Below, one piece after another: positions 35,601 to 42,926 of a stretch of 64,000 bases of DNA. Every line of letters starts with the position of its first letter. The first letter of the stretch is position 1. The position numbers were made by a program, and so were the translations under genes. Under the pieces are notes generated by a model. The model worked only from the letters and a program-made list of their open reading frames with translations. It made no database searches and was not told the DNA's origin. The stretch is from Planctomycetota bacterium (GTDB lineage Bacteria; Planctomycetota; Planctomycetia; Gemmatales; Gemmataceae): positions 1 through 64,000 of the forward strand of contig JAIOPV010000081.1 of the NCBI GenBank assembly GCA_021413735.1, in the 5' to 3' direction.

Positions 35601-36177
35601 CACACACGGTCGCAGCATTTGGATTCTGGACGTGGCGAGCATTCGGCAAATGTCGTCGCGAACTGAGACGGTGGGCAAGGACGAGAAGACGATCGACCCG
35701 CTTCGCGAAGCTGTGACGCTGTTCGCACCAGCAACCGCGACCCGCTGGAAAATGGAGGCCGGTCGCGAGTCGCCGTACTCGAGAGACGCGAGGAAGTTCT
35801 ACGGCACGAACCCGGTTCTCGGTGCGAGCTTCGACTATCTGCTGACGAAGTCTGCGAAGGCAGTTTCGCTGAAGGTCACCGACGCGGTTGGCACGATGGT
35901 TCGCGAGTTCCGCACGGCACCGGCTGAGGTCGGTTTCCATCGGTTGCAGTGGAACCTGAGCGGTCCGAAGGGCACGGTGCCCGCGGGTGGGTATCGTGTG
36001 ACACTCACCGTGGACGGCAAAGACTACACGCAATTGCTGACGGTGGAGAACGACTTGAAGGCCGACCCGAAGGCGATCATTTCGTTCGTGGTGAAGCGTC
36101 GCGGCTTCGAGATTGAGCAGGAAGAATACGAGAAGTTGGAGAACGCTCCGAAGGTGTCGGAACCGAAGGAGGATTAA
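32680..36177 (+). CDS. Sortilin/VPS10-type BNR beta-propeller protein with two inserted PDZ domains
   Basis: A 1165-residue exported protein starting with GTG. A signal peptide (AFILLAVLLFAFPVKGRA) is followed by a short coiled coil (LEDVRKEIAEVEKQILELGK). Propeller blades with Asp-box motifs follow: STDGGKTW, TEDGGKTW, STDAGKTW. At about 349-433 and 445-523 two PDZ domains are inserted (GKAGIKDGDIITALDG and AKAGVKAGDTITAIGG). The propeller resumes with SKDSGETW, YDRGETW, TRDGGTKW and TEDFGQTW. The C-terminal 150 residues form a FlgD-like sandwich (REFRTAPAEVGFHRLQWNLS). Related proteins are annotated as glycosyl hydrolases of the BNR type, but no sialidase active site is seen. A role in binding secreted peptides or proteins is a reasonable inference. 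Confidence 0.87.
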   Translation: MSRTTRPGHRPAFILLAVLLFAFPVKGRADELEDVRKEIAEVEKQILELGKRLEDLKNRANPPGPGTVPTSAVKKMNWRCVGPANMGGRITAIAVVETDPSTYYVATASGGLLKTTNNGTTFTHLFDHEATVSIGDVAVSPSEPNTIWVGTGENNPRNSVSYGDGVYKSTDGGKTWTNMGLKKSFQVGKIVVHPKDANTVYVGALGRLYGPGDERGLFKTEDGGKTWKKILYVDDKTGVIDFRLDPFESNTLLVGMWERKRDGFDGVFGDAKEWPSPDQYGPEITYGAGGGLFRSTDAGKTWKKLTDAKLTNGLPTVKTGRIGLDFSRKTKGLVFAIIDTENIGKGRQPLTVTMGISSDTNKGGGVKIESVTEDGPVGKAGIKDGDIITALDGVKLTDYDALIEFMSKKKPDDVVKFTVKRGDKELDFDVKLVAKATDERPMGPPTLGIQLGNGLLVAGVAPDGPAAKAGVKAGDTITAIGGTKIDDARALTTARAKLKAGDKVKLTVTREGKPMEFELTLGAAPKAVTPPLRPFQLQPVVGGQQANVQKDQGTTGYQTGGVYASKDSGETWHRVNSLNPRPFYFSQVRCDPNDEKVVYVHGDLQLWRSNDGGTKFSSSPIKGVHPDHHAQWIDPKDSRHMLLGGDGGFYTTYDRGETWDHHNSVALGQFYHVSVDNKKPYNIYGGLQDNGCWGGPSQTLRGIGPVNDDWLFLNGGDGFVMRVDSADPNVVYAESQNGGMNWRNLRTGESRGIGRNSVKPGEPLRYNWNSPYILSSHNPNIFYSGSQYVFKSVMRGTDLKAISPDMTSSKKGTLTAIAESPKNADVLWAGTDDGNLWITRDGGTKWENVLDKLKAAGLPGPRWVASIEPGRTVEGRCYVCLDAHRSDDDKPYLFVTEDFGQTWKPLTANLPAFGSTRVLREDITNPSVLYCGTEFGVWVSINRGVAWANLNNNLPTVAIHEIAQPTTAAEIVVGTHGRSIWILDVASIRQMSSRTETVGKDEKTIDPLREAVTLFAPATATRWKMEAGRESPYSRDARKFYGTNPVLGASFDYLLTKSAKAVSLKVTDAVGTMVREFRTAPAEVGFHRLQWNLSGPKGTVPAGGYRVTLTVDGKDYTQLLTVENDLKADPKAIISFVVKRRGFEIEQEEYEKLENAPKVSEPKED

Positions 36178-36183
36178 ATGTAT

Positions 36184-36377
36184 TAGCCCTGGAAGGGCGA
36201 CGGATGGTAGCCAGGGGTGGAGCGAAGCGCAACCCCTGGTCCCGAGGCGAATCGTGGAAACCGGTTGCCGTGCGTTTTCGGTCAGCGGTTGCCGTGCGTT
36301 TCCGGTGTTTGGTTCGCGTTTCCAGGGGTTGCGCTTCGCTCCACCCCTGGCTACCATCCGTCGCCCTTCCAGGGCTA
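36184..36377. repeat. Long perfect inverted repeat (family G)
   Basis: Arms 36184-36239 and 36322-36377 are perfectly complementary over 56 bases, with an 82-base loop. The loop carries two direct copies of CGGTTGCCGTGCGTTT. The arms contain AGCGAAGCGCAACCCCTGG. The element begins 7 bases after the propeller/PDZ stop codon and precedes the S9 peptidase gene. A more diverged relative lies at 56848-56990. Perfect arms suggest recent formation or gene conversion. Confidence 0.92.
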
Positions 36378-36462
36378 AAGGCATTTGCGGCGCTCATCGC
36401 TTTGTTGCGTGCGGCACATCGGGTAAAACGGAACCGTCCCTTCACGAGTTCCGAGGTTCCGC

Positions 36463-38601
36463 ATGTTCCAACAGTTCCGCCCGGTGGCCGTTGCCGCCAT
36501 GCTGCTCGTTGCCGGAGGGCTCACGTCCTCCGTGCGTCTGGAGGCCGCCGAGAAGCGGCCCATGAAGATCGAAGACCTCTACAAGTTCAAACGAGTCGCC
36601 GCGCCGCAAATCTCACCCGATGGCAAATCGGTCGTCTATCAAGTGTCCACGGTAGACTTCGACGCGAACAAGAGCAGCACCGCGTTGTGGCTCGCCGCAA
36701 CCGACGGCAAGACGCCACCGAAGCAGTTCACCGACCCGAAAGGCAAGAAAGACACATCCCCGCACTGGTCGCCGGATGGCAAGAAAATCCTGTTCGATTC
36801 CACGCGGTCCGGTTCGCCGCAACTGTGGGTGATTTCCGCCGAGGGTGGCGAGCCGAAGCAACTCACCGAGATCAGCACAGGCGCGAACACCGGCATCTGG
36901 TCGCCAGATGGTGCACACATCGCGTTTGTGTCGTCGGTGTTCCCGGAGTTCAGTGAGAAACCGTTCGCGGAAGCCGACAAGCTGAACAAGACGAAGGACG
37001 ACGAGATCGAGAAAAGCCCCGTGAAGGCGAAGGTGTTCACGAAGCTGTTCTACCGTCACTGGGATGAGTACGTCGGCGACAAACGGCAGCATCTCTTCGT
37101 GTGCAAGGCCGACGGCAGCGAACCCCGCAACGTGACTCCCGGCGACCGCGACGCGAACCCGACGAGTTCCACGTTCAGCAGCGGCGACGACTTCACGTTC
37201 ACGCCCGACAGCAAGCATCTCGTGTTCACCGCGGTTCCGGAGAAGGAGGAATCGTGGAGCACGAACTACGAGTTGTGTCGGGTTGGCATCACGAACACGT
37301 CGCCGAAGTGGGAAACGCTGACCACCGCGAACAAGGCCGCCGACACCGGACCTAAGTTCAGCCCAGACGGAAAGAAGCTCGCCTGGCGTGCGCAGAAGAA
37401 GGCGGGTTACGAGGCCGATAGGTGGGAGATCGTCGTTGCTGAGGCGAAGCCCGAGGGGACGTTAACCACGCCTCCCACAGCCATCACGAAGTTGAGCAAA
37501 TCGAGCATCTCCGTCAACGAATTTGTCTGGTTGAATGACACGGATTTTCTGACCACCATCGATATGTCAGGGTCAACCCCTGTGCTCGCGATTCCCGAGA
37601 AGGGATCAATGGTGCAGTTCGCGATCGACGGAATGCACACCGCGATCACGGCTTCTCCGAAAGCGGAGGGGCTTTGGGTGTGCATCAATTCGCGAATGGA
37701 TCAACCTGGCGAAGTGATGGCTTGTCAGCAGCACGCCGATGGTTTTGACACTCCAAACCTGAGCAAGGCGAACGACAACCTCCTCGCTCAACTCGATCGA
37801 CCGCGACCGGAATCGGTCAGGATTCCCATCGAAGGCGATGTGAAGATGCAGATGTGGGTGCTGAAGCCGCCGGGGTTCGACCCCAAGAAGAAATGGCCGG
37901 TCGCGTTCCTCGTTCACGGTGGTCCGCAAGGGGCGTGGGAAGACGGTTGGAGCTTCCGTTGGAACCCGTCGCTGTGGGCGGCACAGGGGTATGTCGTCGT
38001 GATGCCGAATCCACGGGGTTCGACCGGCTTCGGCCAGAAGTTCGTGGACGAGATCACCGCTGACTGGGGAGGGAAGTGCTACCGCGATCTCGTCGCCGGG
38101 CTCGATTACGTCGAGAAGTTGCCGTACGTGGACAAGGACCGCATCGGTGCAGCGGGGGCGAGCTTCGGCGGCTACATGATGAACTGGTTCGCCGTGAACG
38201 ACATCGGCAAGCGGTTCAAGTGCCTCATCACGCACTGCTCGGTGTGGAACTTCGAGAGCATGTGGGGCACCACCGACGAACTGTGGTTCGACGAGTTCGA
38301 GCACGGGGGGCTGCCCTGGGAGATTCCAGGGAAGTACCGCGAGTTCTCCCCGCACGCGAAGGCCGCGAAGCTGAAGGAGAACAAGACGCCGATGCTCGTG
38401 ATCCACAACGATTACGATTTCCGCTGTCCGATCGGGCAGGGGCACGAGTTGTTCACGACGTTGCAGCGTCAGGGTGTGCCGTCGCGGTTCGTGAACTTCC
38501 CCGATGAGGGCCACTGGGTTCTGAAGCCGAAGAACGGAGCGTACTGGCACAAGGAGGTGTTCGGCTGGCTCGCGAAGTATGCCCCTCCGGGCGGGAAGTG
38601 A
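36463..38601 (+). CDS. Secreted S9-family peptidase (prolyl oligopeptidase/acylaminoacyl type)
   Basis: A 712-residue serine peptidase with a signal peptide (VAVAAMLLVAGGLTSSVRLEAA). The N-terminal part has TolB/WD-like propeller repeats (QISPDGKSVVYQVS, HWSPDGKKILFDSTRSG, IWSPDGAHIAFVSS, KFSPDGKKLAWRAQ). The C-terminal alpha/beta hydrolase domain carries the triad: S567 in GASFGGYMM, D652 in HNDYDFRCP and H684 in DEGHWV. HGGPQGAWEDGWSFRWNP forms the oxyanion region. It would cleave short peptides in the periplasm or outside. The upstream neighbour is the propeller/PDZ protein, separated by a palindromic element, so co-transcription is uncertain. Confidence 0.95.
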   Translation: MFQQFRPVAVAAMLLVAGGLTSSVRLEAAEKRPMKIEDLYKFKRVAAPQISPDGKSVVYQVSTVDFDANKSSTALWLAATDGKTPPKQFTDPKGKKDTSPHWSPDGKKILFDSTRSGSPQLWVISAEGGEPKQLTEISTGANTGIWSPDGAHIAFVSSVFPEFSEKPFAEADKLNKTKDDEIEKSPVKAKVFTKLFYRHWDEYVGDKRQHLFVCKADGSEPRNVTPGDRDANPTSSTFSSGDDFTFTPDSKHLVFTAVPEKEESWSTNYELCRVGITNTSPKWETLTTANKAADTGPKFSPDGKKLAWRAQKKAGYEADRWEIVVAEAKPEGTLTTPPTAITKLSKSSISVNEFVWLNDTDFLTTIDMSGSTPVLAIPEKGSMVQFAIDGMHTAITASPKAEGLWVCINSRMDQPGEVMACQQHADGFDTPNLSKANDNLLAQLDRPRPESVRIPIEGDVKMQMWVLKPPGFDPKKKWPVAFLVHGGPQGAWEDGWSFRWNPSLWAAQGYVVVMPNPRGSTGFGQKFVDEITADWGGKCYRDLVAGLDYVEKLPYVDKDRIGAAGASFGGYMMNWFAVNDIGKRFKCLITHCSVWNFESMWGTTDELWFDEFEHGGLPWEIPGKYREFSPHAKAAKLKENKTPMLVIHNDYDFRCPIGQGHELFTTLQRQGVPSRFVNFPDEGHWVLKPKNGAYWHKEVFGWLAKYAPPGGK

Positions 38602-38635
38602 CACCAAATCCGCATCCGTATTCATTGGTCTTGTG

Positions 38636-38690
38636 CGAGCCCGAGGGCCAGCGAGGGGCCTGCAGAAACCCTCGCTGGCCCTCGGGCTCG
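38636..38690. terminator. Perfect hairpin after S9 peptidase (family D)
   Basis: Arms 38636-38657 and 38669-38690 are perfectly complementary over 22 bases (CCCGAGGGCCAGCGAGGG core) with an 11-base loop. A sister hairpin with the same design, CCCGAGCGCCAGCGAGGG, lies at 54062-54119 after tssK. Both follow a stop codon closely and lack a U-run. The base changes between the two copies are matched in both arms. Confidence 0.8.
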
Positions 38691-38784
38691 GATGGTTCCG
38701 GAGATGGGGAAATTGCACAGGAAGTTCATCAGGTTAATCAGCGAACGACGCAACCGATGCACACTCATTGGGATGTGCTTCCCG

Positions 38785-38905
38785 AGCATCCAGCTGACAA
38801 TGTTCTGATGGACTTTCTTCCGGACAGATGACATGGTTCCGGGTCTGAAATGGATGGTTCCGGGGAGGGGTGTGCATATCGCCCGGAACCAAGAATTAGC
38901 TCCAA
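38785..38905. repeat. TCCGGAA-rich repeat, family E (copy 1)
   Basis: The core at 38856-38890 is a 35-base imperfect inverted repeat beginning GGTTCCGGGGAGGGGTGTGC and ending CGCCCGGAACC. Read on the minus strand it matches 48805-48839 with two differences, and similarity continues for about 50 bases beyond the core (CTGTCCGGAAGAAA in both). A third copy lies at 42453-42486. The rest of the gap 38602-39067 holds no supported gene. Confidence 0.85.
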
Positions 38906-39067
38906 ATGGAGCTCTTTTCCTTGACATTGCAACATCCATCCTTTGGGAATTGACTGTTCGCCAAAGCGCCGCAACCGGGATTGCCCAGCCCACCCAGGGC
39001 ACGTTAAAACAATTTTACTTACCGTCGCGCCCGGACGGGCCACACGTTTTCCTTCTGAGGTCATGCC

Positions 39068-40561
39068 GTGCCCGTCGTTTCCTGTCCGAACTGCCCCACG
39101 AAACTCCGTGTGCCGGACGGGGCCACCGGCAGCGTCAAATGCCCCAAGTGTGCTAAGCTTTTCCCGATTATTGCACCGGCACCAACATCAGCCGGGTTTG
39201 AAGTGGTGGACGAACCACCCCCCAGCCCGCCACCGCCGAAATCTGCCGCTCGGCCGAAGGCCGCCGCGCCGATGCCTCTCCCACCGCCTCCGCCACCTCC
39301 GCCGCCCTCGGCAAGCAAGTTCGCGTTTGATGTCGTTGAGAAGCCAAAGAAGAAACCCGCCGTCGAAGAGGACGAGGACGAGGACGAGGACGACCGCCCG
39401 AAAAGCAAACGCCGTCGCGACGATGACGACGAGGAAGATGATCGCCCACGCAAGAAGAGTCGGCGTGAGGAAGACGACGACGATTACGATGATCGCCCAC
39501 GCAGCAAGCGTCGGCGCGACGACGATGACGACGACGATTACGATGATCGCCCACGCAGCAAACGCCGCCGCGACGACGACGACGATTACGATGATGATTA
39601 CGACGATCGCCCGCGGAAGAGGCGGCGCGACTACGACGACGAAGATGACGACTGGCACCGTGCCCCGAAGAAGAAGGGGCCGGCAGGGTTTGCCGCTGCC
39701 AAAACCGGCGTGCTGCTGCTGAATATCTCGTTCTGGCTGCACGGCGTCTCGCTGGCGCTGCTTTCATTCTTCATTTTCCTGGCGTTGGTCGGAGCCTTCG
39801 ACGGATCTTCGAGTTCGAGTTCCACTTCGCGGCGTCCTCCGCAGCGAGGTGGTTTCAACAACGACGACGACTACGGTTCATCCCGAAGCGGCAGTGGATC
39901 GGCTGAGTTCATCGCGAAATTGCCGGGTTTCCTTGGCGTTGCGAACTGGATCGTGGCGGGTGTGGGTTTTGGGTTCTGCATTGCCGGGCCTGTGAAGGCG
40001 CGGGCTATGGCAATCACCGCTGCTTCGCTCGCGGGGGCGCACCTCATTCTCGCTGGCGTTTCGATAAGTCATCTTGGGGGAGCGGTTGGGGGTTTTGGAG
40101 CGATGGGCGGAGGCGGGGACGTCGTGATGTGGCTCCTTTGGGCAACCACACTTCCGATCCTCGATACCCTCTTTCCGATCCTGATTATGGGCGGCACCAG
40201 AGGCATTGGATCGGATTACGTTCTCGCATTTCTCGCGGCGGGCTGCGAACTGGCCCGCATGATCTTCGCGATGCTGATGGTGAAGCGTCTGGCCGAGGCC
40301 GCGAAGGATTACGAGGCCGAAGAGAAGGCCCAACTCGGGGTAATGGGGGCGGTGGTCGCGGGCGGCGGGTCGGCCATTCTTGCGTTGCTCGTCACGCTGA
40401 TCTACAAGACAGGTGCGATCGATGGCATGACGTCGGCGAAGATCTTCGGTGGCGGGTCAATCCTGCTGATCTACCTCGCATTCACTGCGATGAATGCCAT
40501 GCCGATTTTCGCCACGATGACACTCCGGCGTTCCCTCGGCAGAAAAGCCAGAGGCAAGTGA
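39068..40561 (+). CDS. Zinc-ribbon membrane protein with acidic/basic repeats
   Basis: A 497-residue protein with a GTG start supported by GAGG 7 bases upstream. The N-terminus is a zinc ribbon with C6, C9, C25 and C28, much like the one at the start of the giant LamG protein. A proline-rich linker (PPPPPPPPPS) follows, then about 90 residues of alternating acidic and basic blocks built on DDRPRSKRRR plus runs of Asp. The C-terminal 290 residues contain about seven membrane segments (GVLLLNISFWLHGVSLALLS, FLGVANWIVAGVGFGFCIAG and others). I do not recognise the full-length family; zinc-ribbon plus multi-spanning membrane proteins of this kind are common in Gemmata relatives. The charged cytoplasmic stretch may bind nucleic acid or protein; this is speculation. 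Confidence 0.85.
   Translation: MPVVSCPNCPTKLRVPDGATGSVKCPKCAKLFPIIAPAPTSAGFEVVDEPPPSPPPPKSAARPKAAAPMPLPPPPPPPPPSASKFAFDVVEKPKKKPAVEEDEDEDEDDRPKSKRRRDDDDEEDDRPRKKSRREEDDDDYDDRPRSKRRRDDDDDDDYDDRPRSKRRRDDDDDYDDDYDDRPRKRRRDYDDEDDDWHRAPKKKGPAGFAAAKTGVLLLNISFWLHGVSLALLSFFIFLALVGAFDGSSSSSSTSRRPPQRGGFNNDDDYGSSRSGSGSAEFIAKLPGFLGVANWIVAGVGFGFCIAGPVKARAMAITAASLAGAHLILAGVSISHLGGAVGGFGAMGGGGDVVMWLLWATTLPILDTLFPILIMGGTRGIGSDYVLAFLAAGCELARMIFAMLMVKRLAEAAKDYEAEEKAQLGVMGAVVAGGGSAILALLVTLIYKTGAIDGMTSAKIFGGGSILLIYLAFTAMNAMPIFATMTLRRSLGRKARGK
39389..39654 (+). repeat. In-frame tandem repeat encoding DDRPRSKRRR units
   Basis: Five units of about 50-60 bases, each containing GATCGCCCACGCAGCAAG or a close variant, followed by a variable run of GAC/GAT codons. 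The reading frame is kept throughout. Two central units are almost identical, which points to recent expansion by slippage or unequal recombination. Confidence 0.85.
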
Positions 40562-40610
40562 GTTTGGATCAGTGGTGAATGAACACCGGCATCGTGACTC
40601 TTGGGCTCAG

Positions 40611-40806
40611 GTGTTTCCCCTCACCCGGCTCGCAAAGCCTTGCCGACCTCTCTCCCCGAAATCGGGGGAGAGGTGGGGGCGTTGCTTCTTCTCCTCAGCT
40701 CCAACCCACCATTGCCTTCACCAGAAGCCAACCAGCCCCACCTCTCCCCCGATTTCGGAGGGAGAGGTCGCGACGAGTCTTCGAGTCGCGGGTGAGGGGG
40801 AACACC
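40611..40806. repeat. Nested palindromic repeat, family B (copy 2)
   Basis: The ends GGTGTTTCCCCTCACCCG and CGGGTGAGGGGGAACACC pair over about 18 bases. Inside, ACCTCTCCCCGAAATCGGGG and the matching right-hand segment form further stems. The sequence matches the elements at 23191-23380 and 59545-59905. It lies between the converging zinc-ribbon and permease genes. Short ORFs across it are shadows. Confidence 0.9.
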
Positions 40807-40852
40807 TTCCTCATGTGCCAGCCACGATCTCTCGTCATCATCCCATCGGTTC

Positions 40853-42235
40853 TCAATGTGGGAGCCCGAACGCATAGTAAACGAGGCACATCAACGCCAA
40901 CACGACAGAGCCAGCGGTCAGTTCCTTGGCTCGGCCAGCCAGCACTTTCAACAGCGGATACGCGATCAATCCCGCTGTCAGCCCGTTCGCGATGTTGTAG
41001 GTAAACACAATCATCACCAGCGTCACGAACGCCGGCACCGCTTCCGTGAAATCGTCGAAGTCGATCTTCCGCACGGATGCCATCATCAACACACCCACCG
41101 CGATCAGTGCGGGGCCATAAGCATACGACAGCGTTTGCAGCGGCTGGACAAGCGGGATGAAGAACAGCGTCACCGCGAACAACAAGCCCGTCACCACCGC
41201 CGCGAGGCCAGTTCTCGCACCTTCACGCACGCCGGTCGCCGACTCGATGAACGCGCCGCTCGTCGATGAGCCCACAACTGACGAGAACACGCAAGTCACC
41301 GCGTCCACCAGCATCGGCTTCTCGGGATCGGGGAAGTTGCCGTTCTCGTCGAGCATTCCACCCGCGGCACCGACGGCGACAAGCGTACCGAGCGTGTCGA
41401 GGAAGCTCATCAGAAACAGCGTCAGCAGGATCGGCATGAAGCTGAGTTTCAACGCGCCTTCGACATTGAGATGAAACGCGATTGGGGCGAGCGAGTAATC
41501 GCCGGTGAAGGGCATCGCCACGATGCCCTTCGGTGCGGAACCGACGCCGAGCACGAAGCCTGCCGCAGCCGTGACAGTGATTCCAATCAGCAACGCTCCC
41601 TTCACTCCGCGACACAGCAGGGCTGCCATCAGGAAAAACCCGCCGACGGCGAGCAGCACCTTCGTGTCGTGGAAGTCTCCGATCTTCACGGGAACAGGCG
41701 GCTTGCGGAGGAATTCCGTATCCGCGAGACGCAGGCTTCCGATAGGTGCTCCTTCCACGAAACTGGTCACGATGCCGGTTTCGTAGAGGCCAATGAAGCC
41801 GAGGAACAGCCCGATGCCTGCCGCGAAACTGTGCTTCATGCTGAGCGAAACCGCGTTCGCCAGCCACGTGCGAATGTGCAGCAACGTGATGACGACGAAG
41901 ATCAACCCGGCGACGAAGACAGCACCGAGCCGCAACTCCCAGCCGATGCCCATTGCCGCCAAACCGAAGGCAATGAACGCATTCTCGCCCATGTACGGAG
42001 CGACCGCGATTGGCCGGTTCGCGTACAGACCCATGAGCAGACAGCCGAAGACTGCAACGAGAATCGTCGCGACCGTACTCGGGCCAATGGGCAACCCAGC
42101 GAACGACAGAATCGCGGGATTCACGACTATGATGTAGGCCATCGTCGCGAACGTAGTGACCCCGCCGAGAACTTCCGTGCGGAGGGTTGTGCCGTGTTCG
42201 GGAAGTCGGAAGTAGCGAGCGAGTGTTGTTCCCAT
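40853..42235 (-). CDS. NCS2-family purine permease (AzgA type)
   Basis: A 460-residue transporter with about 12-14 membrane segments. AzgA-type signatures are visible: GGVTTFATMAYIIVVNPAIL, VAPYMGENAFIAF, FMSFLDTLGTLVAVG and SSTSGAFIESATGVREGARTG. The family takes up adenine, guanine or hypoxanthine with protons across the inner membrane. The ATG at 42235 is preceded by a short stem (TGTTCCCACATG region) and no strong ribosome-binding site. It stands alone on its strand. I saw no purine riboswitch in the leader. Family assignment is firm; the exact base is not. Confidence 0.94.
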   Translation of the reverse strand: MGTTLARYFRLPEHGTTLRTEVLGGVTTFATMAYIIVVNPAILSFAGLPIGPSTVATILVAVFGCLLMGLYANRPIAVAPYMGENAFIAFGLAAMGIGWELRLGAVFVAGLIFVVITLLHIRTWLANAVSLSMKHSFAAGIGLFLGFIGLYETGIVTSFVEGAPIGSLRLADTEFLRKPPVPVKIGDFHDTKVLLAVGGFFLMAALLCRGVKGALLIGITVTAAAGFVLGVGSAPKGIVAMPFTGDYSLAPIAFHLNVEGALKLSFMPILLTLFLMSFLDTLGTLVAVGAAGGMLDENGNFPDPEKPMLVDAVTCVFSSVVGSSTSGAFIESATGVREGARTGLAAVVTGLLFAVTLFFIPLVQPLQTLSYAYGPALIAVGVLMMASVRKIDFDDFTEAVPAFVTLVMIVFTYNIANGLTAGLIAYPLLKVLAGRAKELTAGSVVLALMCLVYYAFGLPH

Positions 42236-42439
42236 GTGGGAACATTATGTTGGGTGGGCAGCGTTCCGCCAGCAGGCCGCATCGTCTCATCGGTCATCAG
42301 CCAGACCAGGTTTTTCGCGTCGTTGAGAAGTGGATTTTGAAGGGTATCCGCAAGCGGCGATTTGGAAAGCGATTGCGTCGGAAGAAATCCTTGGGGGTCG
42401 CTGAAACGGTCGTCATTCCGGGCTTGTGTGTGTCATTCC

Positions 42440-42540
42440 GGACTCCAAAACGTTTCCGGAAGAGGGGTGTGCATGTCGCCCGGAATCGATGAGAAGCCAC
42501 CGATTGTTTGACTTCCAGATTTTGTTCGGCTCAAACTGAT
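42440..42540. repeat. TCCGGAA-rich repeat, family E (copy 2)
   Basis: The core at 42453-42486 reads TTTCCGGAAGAGGGGTGTGC and ends GTCGCCCGGAA, matching the cores at 38856 and 48805 with several changes. Two further CATTCCGG boxes lie at 42417 and 42434. It occupies the gap between the permease gene and a small HTH-like ORF. The rest of 42236-42662 shows no supported gene. Confidence 0.75.
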
Positions 42541-42662
42541 CCCCGGAATCCGGGGCACACCAAAATCGAGTGAACGAATACCGAGCAAGTCGCACTCACG
42601 GTGGCGAGAGTTCGTATCATAGACAATGTTGTCGTGCCCGCCCCCCAAGCTGTAGGTCCCGC

Positions 42663-42860
42663 GTGCCGCAATCTCGTGATGCCCAAGACCTTCCCATCGA
42701 ACAACGCCAAACCATCTTCCGGACTCTGGTCGAAATCCAGGACACGGGCGTTGGCGTGGCTGCTGCTCGAACCGAGATCACCAAGCGATTTTCGGTAACC
42801 GATGCCCAGATCAAGGACATCGAACGCGAAGGGCTCGATCAACAATGGCCTCCGCTTTAG
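42663..42860 (+). CDS. Small HTH-like protein (hypothetical)
   Basis: A 65-residue ORF with a GTG start. The C-terminal half TEITKRFSVTDAQIKDIERE followed by GLDQQWPPL looks like a sigma-region-4 type helix-turn-helix, where the pattern is usually VAKRF.V....V..IEREGL. The N-terminal half EQRQTIFRTLVEIQDTGVGV is helical. It resembles small Gemmata proteins of unknown role. The upstream TAGGT is a weak ribosome-binding site, and the longer frame from 42570 has no good start. It lies 66 bases before the desaturase gene on the same strand. It may regulate, or be a decayed fragment of a sigma-like factor. Confidence 0.55.
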   Translation: MPQSRDAQDLPIEQRQTIFRTLVEIQDTGVGVAAARTEITKRFSVTDAQIKDIEREGLDQQWPPL

Positions 42861-42926
42861 TGGGGCCTGCCATGCGGCCGAGTTCAGTCTCGCCGCCCTC
42901 GCCGTGCTGGATACAATTCGTCCCTG

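Noticed and set aside
33748-36384. Two long open frames (420 and 427 codons) antisense to the propeller/PDZ gene
   Set aside because: No domains, and the second one reads into the inverted repeat after the gene.
39389-39654. Possible CRISPR or intergenic satellite
   Set aside because: The repeat is in frame inside a protein-coding gene and has no unique spacers.
38943-39722. 259-codon open frame overlapping the zinc-ribbon gene
   Set aside because: Its Thr/Arg-rich translation is a frame-shifted reading of the Asp/Arg repeat.
42187-42492. 101-codon open frame over the family E repeat
   Set aside because: It overlaps the start of the permease gene and the repeat; no start site or domain.
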